A stretch of 64,000 bases of DNA, from the NCBI RefSeq assembly GCF_900168205.1, contig NZ_FUZE01000004.1, positions 62,001 through 126,000 of the forward strand, read 5' to 3'. Source of the stretch: Chryseobacterium balustinum. GTDB taxonomy: Bacteria; Bacteroidota; Bacteroidia; Flavobacteriales; Weeksellaceae. Below, in pieces: positions 56,566 through 64,000 of the stretch (positions within the stretch are counted from its first letter, which is position 1; each line of letters starts with the position of its first letter). Under the pieces are notes generated by a model, which was given only the letters and a program-made list of their open reading frames with translations, searched no databases and was not told where the DNA came from. The translations under genes and the position numbers were made by a program.

Positions 56566-56955
56566 TTATTGCGCTTTCGGCTTATTTTTAACAAAAAGCA
56601 TAATAAGAGCTCCCAAAAACTCTACCAACCAGCCCCATTTTAGTTTTACTGTTCCTGCCAAAGCATTAGTCCAAGATTTAAATGGTAAAAAACTGAAATA
56701 GCTTGCTGCTTGATATTTTACTGCAAATAAAGTAAATACAAAAAGTATCAATAGAAATACCGCAAAAGTATTGACTAAAACCGAACGGTTATTTACAATC
56801 CCGAAAACGGCGCAGGCACAGAATATCCAGCAAAATATTGCCAGATAGTGATCGAGTTGCCAATAGTTCCAATTTCCGATGATAGGAACATGAACAAGCG
56901 GAAGAAAACTTCCTACAATCACTAAGATTAATCCTAAAAGCTGTAAATTTTTCAT
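56566..56955 (-). CDS. Small four-helix membrane protein, unknown
   Basis: 129 aa with four membrane segments (residues about 5-22, 36-54, 60-82 and 100-122) and a short basic tail (KNKPKAQ). A Pro-rich first loop (PLVHVPIIGNWNYWQLDHYL) lies outside. I recognise no family. It is 52 bp upstream of the thiolase gene on the same strand. Confidence 0.65.
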   Translation of the reverse strand: MKNLQLLGLILVIVGSFLPLVHVPIIGNWNYWQLDHYLAIFCWIFCACAVFGIVNNRSVLVNTFAVFLLILFVFTLFAVKYQAASYFSFLPFKSWTNALAGTVKLKWGWLVEFLGALIMLFVKNKPKAQ

Positions 56956-56979
56956 TGTTCTTAAAATGCCAAAATACGA

Positions 56980-57012
56980 AAAAAAACATACTTTTTATAA
57001 GTATGTTTTAAA
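56980..57012 (-). terminator. Terminator of the ECF sigma operon
   Basis: On the minus strand AAACATACTT pairs with AAGTATGTTT and is followed by eight T. It is about 190 bp after the last gene, so the operon has a long 3' leader-free tail with no gene in it. Confidence 0.8.
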
Positions 57013-57202
57013 ATCAAATAATTAAAACTTAAACCTCAGTTTAGGTAAAATTATCTACTAAAAATTATTGATTATTTAATATTGATTTAATTATATTAAT
57101 AATTTAAAAATCAATACAATGTAATTCTAAACCAATTTACAGTCCATATTAACTATTTAACAAGCTATTATCATTAAAAGTATTGTAAAATATTTCTGAA
57201 AA

Positions 57203-58297
57203 CTAAAACGTCAATGCCCAAAGATCTATACCAATTTGTACTCCTTTTTTATTGCGAATTAATGCATCATTATTGAAAATAGGTGTAAAATCTTTCATCA
57301 CATAAATATTAAACCCGAAGTATTCTATCGAAATTTTACCTCCAAATATAAATGGATTTAATCCTTTTGATACGGCTTCACGGTTATAAACACGATTTCC
57401 AAAATCATTTTTATATTGAAGATGAATTTTGTCATTTATTTTAGTTCCACCATAAAGCCCTACTCCTACACGCAATTGTTTTTTGGTATTATCGATATAG
57501 CTTACGCCTTTATAATCTTTATATTTTGGATTTAATACGAAAATCGTTTCTACCGGAATATAAATATAGTCGGTTCTCAACCAAGCGCTTTTAAGGTTAT
57601 TCCCTGTAAACTCTGTCAAATAAAGGTTTTTATCATCTTGAGCAAAAATTCTGTCATTGGAAGGAACGATAGTTTCAAGTCTCCACCCTAATCCTACACG
57701 ATAAAAAACAGGACTTGTCGTTTTACCTAGTTGATTTTCATAACGCAGAGAGAAGTTTCCGGACATAGAGTTTTTCAGTTCATTTCCTTTAGAAAAATTG
57801 AAAAACTTTTTATCGGTAAAATTGATCATAGAGATCCCTGCAACGTATCCAAAACTTTCCAGATAATTTTTAGGATCTTCAGGCTCGTCAAACTCAGGTT
57901 GTTCAAATGTAAGATCCAGTAAAGCGCCTCTTGCTGTTCTGAATAAATTATTATTTTTAGTAAGATTGCTTTTGAAAAGTGCTCTTCTTACCGTTTTCCC
58001 TGTTATTTCTTCGTATTCATCTTTTTGTCGATCGATCTCGTCATTAATAATCGCTTCGTATCGAATGGCTGCTATATTTTTCTGTTCATTCATCTCACTT
58101 TCAGAGATCTCACCAGCTTTCATTTTCTTTTCAAGCAAATCAAACTCAGCATTCATTTTGTTTCGTTCTTCAACAACCACACTGTCGATTTTGTTTGTAT
58201 AATTTTCCATCTGTTTTCTCAAAGTTGTTTTACTTTGGGAAAAACCGATTAAGAATAGAAACACAAAAGCTCCTGTTAATAGTATTTTTTGTTTCAT
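57203..58297 (-). CDS. Outer-membrane beta-barrel-like protein of the ECF operon
   Basis: 364 aa with the signal peptide MKQKILLTGAFVFLFLIGFS. Residues 22-100 are a charged coiled coil (KTTLRKQMENYTNKIDSVVV, EFDLLEKKMKAGEISESEMN). Residues 140-364 alternate like beta-strands (SFGYVAGISMINF, FSLRYENQLGK, QLRVGVGLYGGTK, KISIEYFGFNIYVMK) and end GVQIGIDLWALTF with a terminal Phe, as outer-membrane barrels do. No named family. It is the third gene of an operon after the sigma factor and membrane protein. Confidence 0.72.
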   Translation of the reverse strand: MKQKILLTGAFVFLFLIGFSQSKTTLRKQMENYTNKIDSVVVEERNKMNAEFDLLEKKMKAGEISESEMNEQKNIAAIRYEAIINDEIDRQKDEYEEITGKTVRRALFKSNLTKNNNLFRTARGALLDLTFEQPEFDEPEDPKNYLESFGYVAGISMINFTDKKFFNFSKGNELKNSMSGNFSLRYENQLGKTTSPVFYRVGLGWRLETIVPSNDRIFAQDDKNLYLTEFTGNNLKSAWLRTDYIYIPVETIFVLNPKYKDYKGVSYIDNTKKQLRVGVGLYGGTKINDKIHLQYKNDFGNRVYNREAVSKGLNPFIFGGKISIEYFGFNIYVMKDFTPIFNNDALIRNKKGVQIGIDLWALTF

Positions 58298-58307
58298 ATT
58301 TGATGAA

Positions 58308-59024
58308 TTATTTTTGTTCGCTTGTATTGTTATTACTACCGTTAAAAATGGTAATAAACTCTGGACTTACATTGATTCTGTTAATCATAATAATACCAAG
58401 TCTTTTCACATTTTCCTGAGCATTCTCTTTCTTTTCAATGCTGTATTTTCGCTGAAAAATCAGATCATTTGCTGTGATATATTTTACTTTAGCTTCTTTT
58501 ACAGCAGGTTGGGCTGTTGCTAACTGAGGAGATTCGGGAATTAGCTGTTCAGGTTTATTATTAATCTCAATCTCAGATTTTATACTAATTTGAGTTTCTG
58601 CATTGGTCATTTTCGGAGTTTCTTTTAAGACTTCAGATTGGCTTTGAACCAATATCTCCGATTGTTTTTTCTGAGTCTTTTCTGATTTAATAATTATTTC
58701 AGAAATATTATTGAGTTCTTCATTTTTATTATCTGCGACAACCTCAATATTCTCTGTTGGTTTACTATTACTTTCCACAGCTTTTTTAACCGCAATTATT
58801 TCTTCAGGTTTTAGAAGCCGATCAGAATTATAATAAAACAAAGCTCCAAATGAGAGTAAAAGAACAATTACTGCAGCATATTTCCACCACTGAAACAGTG
58901 GTTTTTGTACCGTTTCAGAATCATTATCTAATCCAAGTTCGATTTGATTCCAAAGACTTGCAGAGGGCTTTATTTCGAGGTTTTCGTAATCAGTTTTTAA
59001 CGGTTTCCGTATGTTTTTGTCCAT
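58308..59024 (-). CDS. Single-pass membrane protein, probable anti-sigma partner
   Basis: 238 aa. The N-terminal 45 residues are cytoplasmic (DYENLEIKPSASLWNQIELG), one membrane segment follows at about 47-65 (WKYAAVIVLLLSFGALFYYN), and the periplasmic part is low-complexity and rich in Glu, Lys, Asn and Gln. The start overlaps the end of the ECF sigma gene by 35 bp, which suggests translational coupling. Position and topology fit an anti-sigma factor, but no zinc-binding or named anti-sigma motif is visible, so the role is inference. Confidence 0.65.
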   Translation of the reverse strand: MDKNIRKPLKTDYENLEIKPSASLWNQIELGLDNDSETVQKPLFQWWKYAAVIVLLLSFGALFYYNSDRLLKPEEIIAVKKAVESNSKPTENIEVVADNKNEELNNISEIIIKSEKTQKKQSEILVQSQSEVLKETPKMTNAETQISIKSEIEINNKPEQLIPESPQLATAQPAVKEAKVKYITANDLIFQRKYSIEKKENAQENVKRLGIIMINRINVSPEFITIFNGSNNNTSEQK

Positions 59025-59544
59025 TTTCTTTTGCTTTTAAATAATCTGCAATCCACTTTTTGGCTTTGCTGAGTTGGCTTTTGCTGGTTCCTTCAGAAAT
59101 ATTCAGAATTTCAGCAATTTCCTGATGTTTTTTATCTTCAAAAACATAGAGATTAAAAATCAATCGGTAACCAGTCGGCATTTGAGAAAAAATTTCTTCG
59201 ATATTAATTTTGTTTAGACTTTCATCTAATTCCTCTTCCGGATAATCATCGGCAATTTCGATATCTGAATAAAGAATATTCTTATTTTTCCTGACGAAGC
59301 TTATCGAATCGTTGACGACAATTTTCCTCAGCCAAAACGGAAAACTTTTCCAGTCTTTACAATCGTTGATTTTATTGAAACATTTCAGAAAAGCATTTAG
59401 TAAAATATCTTCAGCATCATGAATATTATTCGTATAAGAATTTGAAACTGCCAACATTTTAGCTGAAAACAAATCGTAAAGTGCTTTTTGGGCTCTCCGA
59501 TCCTGTTTTTTGGCAAGTTTAAAATTCTCTTCTAAATGCTTCAT
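58990..59544 (-). CDS. ECF-type sigma-70 factor
   Basis: 184 aa with region 2 (HDAEDILLNAFLKCFNKIND, SFPFWLRKIVVNDSISFVRK) and region 4 (HQEIAEILNISEGTSKSQLS). It is first in an operon with the membrane protein and the outer-membrane protein. A signal sensed outside probably frees it to transcribe this operon or other envelope genes. The exact subgroup is not known. Confidence 0.92.
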   Translation of the reverse strand: MKHLEENFKLAKKQDRRAQKALYDLFSAKMLAVSNSYTNNIHDAEDILLNAFLKCFNKINDCKDWKSFPFWLRKIVVNDSISFVRKNKNILYSDIEIADDYPEEELDESLNKINIEEIFSQMPTGYRLIFNLYVFEDKKHQEIAEILNISEGTSKSQLSKAKKWIADYLKAKENGQKHTETVKN

Positions 59545-59599
59545 TGATTAGTTTCTATCTATAAGACGGTACAATTTGAAAATGGTTGCCTAAAAGTAA

Positions 59600-59632
59600 A
59601 AAAAATTGCACTTTTTTTCAAAAGTGCAATGT
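59600..59632 (-). terminator. Terminator after the nucleoside permease gene
   Basis: On the minus strand ATTGCACTTTT pairs with AAAAGTGCAAT and is followed by eight T. Confidence 0.88.
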
Positions 59633-59653
59633 AATATTTAAGTATCAATTCAA

Positions 59654-60988
59654 TTAATGATTAATATTTTCGACAGCTTTAGGATCATGTTTATGTTTAA
59701 AAATAATAGCAAAAGCAATAGTTACTATTAACGCATAACCTGCAAAAATATACCATGAAGTTTGCCATCCTGCAAGTTGTAAAGAAGGGTCTGTTTGTGA
59801 GAAAACATAATGATTTACCACTTCCTGGGCTCCCAACATCCCAATTGTTGCCCCAAAACCATTAGTCATCATCATGAAAACTCCCTGTGCACTTGAACGA
59901 ATGCTTTTATCTGTCTCTTTATCAACAAATAGTGATCCTGAAACATTGAAGAAATCGAATGCGATACCGTAAACGATCATTGATAAAACAAACATCCAAA
60001 CTCCTCCTCCAGGATTTCCTGTTGCAAATAATCCGAATCTTAAAACCCAGGCAAACATTGCCATTAACATTACTTTTTTAATTCCATATCGTTTTAAAAA
60101 GAAAGGAATTAATAAGATACAAAGTGTTTCTGAAACCTGCGAAAGAGAAATTAAAGCATTAGCATTATTTGAGCCCCATGTATTTGCAAATTCAGGAATT
60201 TCTTTGAAACTCGTTATGAACGGATTTGCATAACCATTGGTAATCTGTAAAGAAACACCCAAGAACATTGAGAATATAAAGAAAATTGCCATTTTTTTCT
60301 CTTTAAACAAAGCAAAAGCCTTCAAGCCTAAAGCATCAGATAAAGTTCTTTTTTCATCACTTTTATTAACAGGACAATTCGGTAAAGTAAATGAATAAAT
60401 AAAAAGAATAATTCCTAAAACACCCGAAACAAAAAATTGGCTGTAACTATTCTGAAAACTTGGGAAACCCGCTTCATTTGAAAAATTAAAACTAAAATTT
60501 CCATCTTGAATACCTGCAAAATTCACAAATAACATCGCACAGATAAAACCTACTGTTCCCAAAGTACGAATTGGTGGGAAAGACTTAATGGTATCATAAT
60601 TATTATTTACCAAAACTGTGTACGCAACAGAATTGGAAAGTGCAATGGATGGCATATAGAAAGTGACACTTAAGCCGTAAAGAAGAAAAAGTTTTGAAAA
60701 TTCAACATTTTCTCCTGCTGACATTCCATAATAACCTGCCCATATCAAAAAAACGGCTGCAAGAAAATGCGAAATGCCTAGAAGCTTTTGAGCTTGAATC
60801 CATCGGTCTGCAATAATACCCATAATAGCAGGCATAAAAATCGATACAATTCCTTGCATTGCATAGAATAGTCCAATTTTAGATCCCAATCCTACCGATC
60901 CCAAATAATTCCCCATGGAAGTAAGATAGGCTCCCCAAACCCCAAACTGTAGAAAGCTCAGGATGGTCAATCGTAATTTTAAATTCAT
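59654..60988 (-). CDS. NupG/XapB-like nucleoside:H+ symporter (MFS)
   Basis: 444 aa, twelve membrane segments. The start LRLTILSFLQFGVWGAYLTS and the segments AMQGIVSIFMPAIMGIIADR and SFPPIRTLGTVGFICAMLFV are typical of the nucleoside-H+ symporter family. It imports nucleosides, which the secreted nuclease at the left of the window could supply, although no direct link is shown. It is 21 bp after the DUF151 gene, so probably the same transcript. Confidence 0.9.
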   Translation of the reverse strand: MNLKLRLTILSFLQFGVWGAYLTSMGNYLGSVGLGSKIGLFYAMQGIVSIFMPAIMGIIADRWIQAQKLLGISHFLAAVFLIWAGYYGMSAGENVEFSKLFLLYGLSVTFYMPSIALSNSVAYTVLVNNNYDTIKSFPPIRTLGTVGFICAMLFVNFAGIQDGNFSFNFSNEAGFPSFQNSYSQFFVSGVLGIILFIYSFTLPNCPVNKSDEKRTLSDALGLKAFALFKEKKMAIFFIFSMFLGVSLQITNGYANPFITSFKEIPEFANTWGSNNANALISLSQVSETLCILLIPFFLKRYGIKKVMLMAMFAWVLRFGLFATGNPGGGVWMFVLSMIVYGIAFDFFNVSGSLFVDKETDKSIRSSAQGVFMMMTNGFGATIGMLGAQEVVNHYVFSQTDPSLQLAGWQTSWYIFAGYALIVTIAFAIIFKHKHDPKAVENINH

Positions 60989-61009
60989 TTTTTAATTGTA
61001 AATATCTCT

Positions 61010-61609
61010 TTAATCTATTTTCTTTTTTCGCCTTTTGATTTCCTCCTGAATTTCAAGAGCAGTATCAAAATCTTCTTCTTTTACAGCTTCATCCAACAAT
61101 TTCTGCAATTCGTCCATTGAAGCAGAGGTTAAACTGTCTTCGGCATCAATGGTTTCAGAGAAAGTTTCATCTTCTTTAGCCACTTCTTCCAATTCCAGTA
61201 AAATTCCGGCTTCGTTTAAAACTTGCTGTGTGGTATAAATTGGTGCATCGAATCTTACTGCCATTGCGACAGCATCTGAAGTTCTAGCATCAAGAATAAG
61301 CTCTTCCTCGGTTTCGGAATTTTTAAAATTGATATTCGAAAAGAAAACACCGTCTACAATCTGATAAATGATTACAGAAATCAATTTATAATGGGTAGAA
61401 ATAATAAATTTTGTAAATAAATCGTGCGTAAGGGGACGTGGCGGATGAATATCTTTTTCTAAGCCTAAAGAAATGGATTGCGCTTCAAAATTACCGATAA
61501 CCACGGGTAATTTAATGTTTGTTTCCTCATGTTCCAATAGCAATGCGTAAGCCCCAGACTGGGTCTGGCTGTACGATATTCCGCGTATGATTAGCTGTTT
61601 ATAATCCAT
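61010..61609 (-). CDS. Bifunctional nuclease (DUF151) with C-terminal UVR motif
   Basis: 199 aa. Residues 1-130 are the DUF151 domain (LPVVIGNFEAQSISLGLEKD, RPLTHDLFTKFI, LDARTSDAVAMAVRFDAPIY). Residues 160-195 form a UVR helix pair as in UvrB/UvrC (SMDELQKLLDEAVKEEDFDT), which binds partner proteins. The DUF151 family has reported RNase and DNase activity in some members. Start ATG at 61609 with a promoter just upstream. Confidence 0.9.
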   Translation of the reverse strand: MDYKQLIIRGISYSQTQSGAYALLLEHEETNIKLPVVIGNFEAQSISLGLEKDIHPPRPLTHDLFTKFIISTHYKLISVIIYQIVDGVFFSNINFKNSETEEELILDARTSDAVAMAVRFDAPIYTTQQVLNEAGILLELEEVAKEDETFSETIDAEDSLTSASMDELQKLLDEAVKEEDFDTALEIQEEIKRRKKKID

Positions 61610-61614
61610 GACTA

Positions 61615-61622
61615 CAAATATA
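61615..61622 (-). promoter_or_regulatory. -7 element for the DUF151 gene
   Basis: On the minus strand TATATTTG matches TAnnTTTG but lies only 5 bp before the ATG at 61609, so the message would be leaderless or the true start lies a little later. Confidence 0.45.
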
Positions 61623-61658
61623 AATTAATTTTTTATTGTAGGTTTTACTTTTTAGACA

Positions 61659-61690
61659 AAAATAAAAGCCCGGAAGCCGAGCTTTTATTG
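61659..61690 (-). terminator. Terminator after etfA
   Basis: AATAAAAGCCCGG pairs with CCGAGCTTTTATT with one mismatch; T-rich DNA follows on the minus strand. Confidence 0.75.
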
Positions 61691-61789
61691 TATTTATTGA
61701 AATTATGAATAGTCAAATGTCAATTCACTTCATTGTCAATTTTAAAAATTCACTATTGACCTGCGAAGTAGAATTCACTATTAACCTTT

Positions 61790-62737
61790 CTATCCTTTAA
61801 GAGCTTTAATTTTCTCAGTTAATGCAGGGATAATCTGGAAAGCATCTCCTACAACACCGTAATCAGCTGATTTGAAGAACGGAGCTTCAGCATCACTGTT
61901 GATTACAACGATTGTTTTAGAAGAGTTTACTCCAGCTAAATGCTGAATCGCTCCAGAAATACCGATTGCAATATAAAGATTAGGTGCAATTGCTTTACCA
62001 GTTTGTCCAACGTGCTCTGTGTGAGGTCTCCATCCGATATCTGAAACCGGTTTTGAACATGCCGTTGCAGCACCTAAAACATTTGCTAAATCTTCTACCA
62101 TTCCCCAGTTTTCAGGACCTTTCATTCCTCTACCTGCAGACACTACTACTTCAGCTTCTTTTAAGTCTAATTTACCTGAACTTTGCTCGTGAGAGATTAC
62201 TTTAGTATCTTCATTAGCAACAGAAAGATTTTTCACTTCTTCTGAACCAGAAACTGCATTTTCTTTAACACCGAAAGCGTTTTGAGAAACAGTAAGGATC
62301 ACTCCTGTTCCTTCAGCTTTTGCATGCATGAAACCTTTCCCAGAGAATGCCTTTCTTTTCACCTGAAAAGGAGCTTGACTTTCAGGAGCTTCCAAAACAT
62401 TGGTAATAAGAGAATAATTTTTCATTACAGCCAACATTGGCGCTACAGAAGAAGCATCTGTTGTGTGAGGAAAAACAAGGATATTTCCGTCTGCAACTTC
62501 ACTTAGCGCTTGTGCATAAGCTTTTGCCGAGAAATTTTTAAGACCCTCGTCTTTGATGTTGATTACGTTTGTTGCTCCATATTTATACAATAAATCTGAA
62601 GAATCTGTTGGGTTTACAGAGATCGCTGTAACGGTATCACCCGCCTGATCTGCCACTGCTTTAGCATAAGAAACTGCCTCAAAAGCTGCTTTCTTGTAAA
62701 CTCCATTTATATTTTCTGCGTATACGAATACTGCCAT
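61790..62737 (-). CDS. etfA: Electron transfer flavoprotein alpha subunit
   Basis: 315 aa. The C-terminal FAD domain is clear: GRGMKGPENWGMVEDLANVL, KPVSDIGWRPHTEHVGQTGK, NLYIAIGISGAIQHLAGVNS and INSDAEAPFFKSADYGVVGD. With EtfB it takes electrons from acyl-CoA and other dehydrogenases and passes them to the quinone pool. It follows etfB on the same strand with 95 bp between. Confidence 0.97.
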   Translation of the reverse strand: MAVFVYAENINGVYKKAAFEAVSYAKAVADQAGDTVTAISVNPTDSSDLLYKYGATNVINIKDEGLKNFSAKAYAQALSEVADGNILVFPHTTDASSVAPMLAVMKNYSLITNVLEAPESQAPFQVKRKAFSGKGFMHAKAEGTGVILTVSQNAFGVKENAVSGSEEVKNLSVANEDTKVISHEQSSGKLDLKEAEVVVSAGRGMKGPENWGMVEDLANVLGAATACSKPVSDIGWRPHTEHVGQTGKAIAPNLYIAIGISGAIQHLAGVNSSKTIVVINSDAEAPFFKSADYGVVGDAFQIIPALTEKIKALKG

Positions 62738-62832
62738 TTTTTTAATTTTTAGGTTTTAGGAATTAGATGTTAAAAATTAGGTTAGAAATAGTTTTAAACT
62801 ATGACCTTATACCTAAAATCTGTTATCTTTTT

Positions 62833-63579
62833 TTAAATTACTTTAGCTTCCTCGTGAAGAAGTCTTACTAACTCATCTAAATTATCAGGAGAAACGATTT
62901 TCACAGCTGCTCTTGGCGGAACAGAGTCATAAGATACACCCTGAACTTTCACTTCAGAAGAAGTAGGCTCTACCACCTGCAAAGGTTTTGTTCTTGCAGA
63001 CATAATCCCTCTCATGTTTGGAATAATCAAATCTTTTTCGTCAACTAATCCTTTCTGACCAGCGATTACAGCAGGCAATTTAACAGAAATAGTTTCTTTA
63101 CCACCTTCAATTTCTCTCACTGCAGTCGCTTCAGCTCCGTTCACATCTAAACCAACAGAAGCGTTTACGAAAGGTTGATTCAACAACTGAGCAACCATTC
63201 CAGGAACAGAACCACCGTTATAATCAATTGATTCTTTACCACAAAGAATTAAGTCGTATCCTCCATTCTGTGCTACAGAAGCAATTTCTTTCGCTGTAGA
63301 ATAGCTATCTTTCGGGTCAAGATTTACTCTTACTCCGTCATTTGCACCAATTGCCAAAGCTTTTCTGATTACCGGCTCAGTTCCAGCATCTCCTACGTTT
63401 AAAACCGTAACTGTAGCTCCCTGAGATTCTTGTAACTTGATCGCTTTTGTTAATGCGAACTCATCTAACGGATTGATTACCCACTGAATTCCGTTTTTGT
63501 CGAATGCAGATTTATCTGCTGTAAAATTGATTTTTGAAGTAGTATCTGGAACACTACTGATGCAAACTAATATTTTCAT
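62833..63579 (-). CDS. etfB: Electron transfer flavoprotein beta subunit
   Basis: 248 aa. Start MKILVCISSVPDTTSKINFT; the AMP-binding region is LILCGKESIDYNGGSVPGMV, and the signature LPAVIAGQKGLVDEKDLIIP with NMRGIMSARTKPLQVV follows. Partner of EtfA in electron transfer. Normal length. Confidence 0.97.
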   Translation of the reverse strand: MKILVCISSVPDTTSKINFTADKSAFDKNGIQWVINPLDEFALTKAIKLQESQGATVTVLNVGDAGTEPVIRKALAIGANDGVRVNLDPKDSYSTAKEIASVAQNGGYDLILCGKESIDYNGGSVPGMVAQLLNQPFVNASVGLDVNGAEATAVREIEGGKETISVKLPAVIAGQKGLVDEKDLIIPNMRGIMSARTKPLQVVEPTSSEVKVQGVSYDSVPPRAAVKIVSPDNLDELVRLLHEEAKVI

Positions 63580-63775
63580 ATGTTGTTTTAATTATTTTCA
63601 TTTACCATATGTCACCTTACGGCTCCATGTGTGTTATAAATTTTTATTTTCAGCCTATTAAAATCCTGAGATTTTTGGAAGCTGTTTTTGTTTGTTAAGT
63701 TTTGTAAATATAAATAAAAAATATATTATGCATGCATAATACTTATTTAATTATTATTCAGCGCATTATAAGTTT

Positions 63776-64000
63776 CTAAGACTTTGGTTTTGTTGCTCTA
63801 AACTCAATCTTGCTTGGTAAAACTCTTTGGTTCATCTTCAAAATATCCAGTACCAAGCTCCCCATATCTTCGGGCTGAATTTTCCAGGCATCTTTTTCTG
63901 ACGGAACATTCCCATTAAAATGGGTTGCTACAGAACCCGGCATAATAACAGTAGATTTAATATTATACTTTCTCAAATCAATCATTGCAGCTTGGGTGAA
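63776..64000 (-). CDS. Short-chain dehydrogenase/reductase (partial, cut by window end)
   Basis: The open frame continues past the right edge (FTQAAMIDLRKYNIKSTVIM is in frame up to base 64000), so the ATG at 63985 is internal. The visible 74 residues are the C-terminal part of a classical SDR: the PGSVATHFNG segment after the active site, then DMGSLVLDILKMNQRVLPSK. The Tyr-x-x-x-Lys site and the cofactor motif lie outside the window. Substrate unknown. Confidence 0.85.
   Translation of the reverse strand, partial: FTQAAMIDLRKYNIKSTVIMPGSVATHFNGNVPSEKDAWKIQPEDMGSLVLDILKMNQRVLPSKIEFRATKPKS

Overview
The window looks like a chromosome segment of a Flavobacteriia bacterium, most likely Chryseobacterium or a close Weeksellaceae relative. 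The DNA is AT-rich. Many gene starts are preceded by the Bacteroidota -7 promoter element TAnnTTTG, and Shine-Dalgarno sequences are not obvious. The primary sigma factor has the short Bacteroidota form (288 aa). Several gene families are typical of the group: type VI secretion subtype iii baseplate genes, a DUF2723 membrane glycosyltransferase, DUF3347, DUF4286 and DUF4920 proteins, a separate atpD-atpC pair, mevalonate kinase beside a UbiA-type prenyltransferase, and a probable sulfonolipid (capnine/sulfobacin) gene pair. Intergenic repeat families common in this group are also present. The genus call is inference from these features, not from a search.

Layout. 0-1.7 kb: tssN (cut by the edge) and tssG. 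1.9-10.6 kb: secreted S1/P1 nuclease, rpoD, a lipoprotein, an FAD monooxygenase, a DUF3347 protein, a TonB-dependent receptor, kdsA and a DUF1697 protein. 10.6-15.7 kb: two large membrane glycosyltransferase-like proteins. 15.9-20.6 kb: cysteate-synthase-like and cysteate-acyltransferase-like genes, then a radical SAM gene carrying a dispersed repeat inside its reading frame. 21-30 kb: atpC, atpD, ribF, a TPR protein and gyrA. 30-36 kb: small secreted basic proteins, a GNAT acetyltransferase, DUF421, a frameshifted small lipoprotein and uvrA. 36-38 kb: a Crp/Fnr regulator with a DJ-1/PfpI protein and a small monooxygenase. 38-41.4 kb: a second type VI group (lipoprotein, tssF, tssE). 42-45 kb: an amino acid permease, a DUF4920 protein and an M14-type carboxypeptidase.

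45.3-50.4 kb is the most unusual part. An approximately 840 bp gene-free stretch holds DnaA-box-like motifs and several copies of a 14-bp operator-like motif (TTTACATTTGTAAA), and leads into an XRE-type regulator. After that gene's terminator comes about 3.5 kb of non-coding DNA built from about 15 degenerate tandem units of roughly 220 bp. It has a three-unit (about 659 bp) higher-order repeat and a second strong terminator at its far end. It behaves like a bacterial satellite and I can assign no function.

50.4-64 kb is almost wholly on the minus strand: proline dehydrogenase, a UbiA prenyltransferase, mevalonate kinase, an MFS transporter broken by an exact 20-bp tandem duplication, a thiolase, an ECF sigma / membrane anti-sigma-like / outer-membrane protein operon, a nucleoside permease, a DUF151 nuclease, etfA, etfB, and the edge of a short-chain dehydrogenase.

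No tRNA, rRNA, CRISPR array or transposase was seen. Assignments come from reading motifs by eye; no database search was run.
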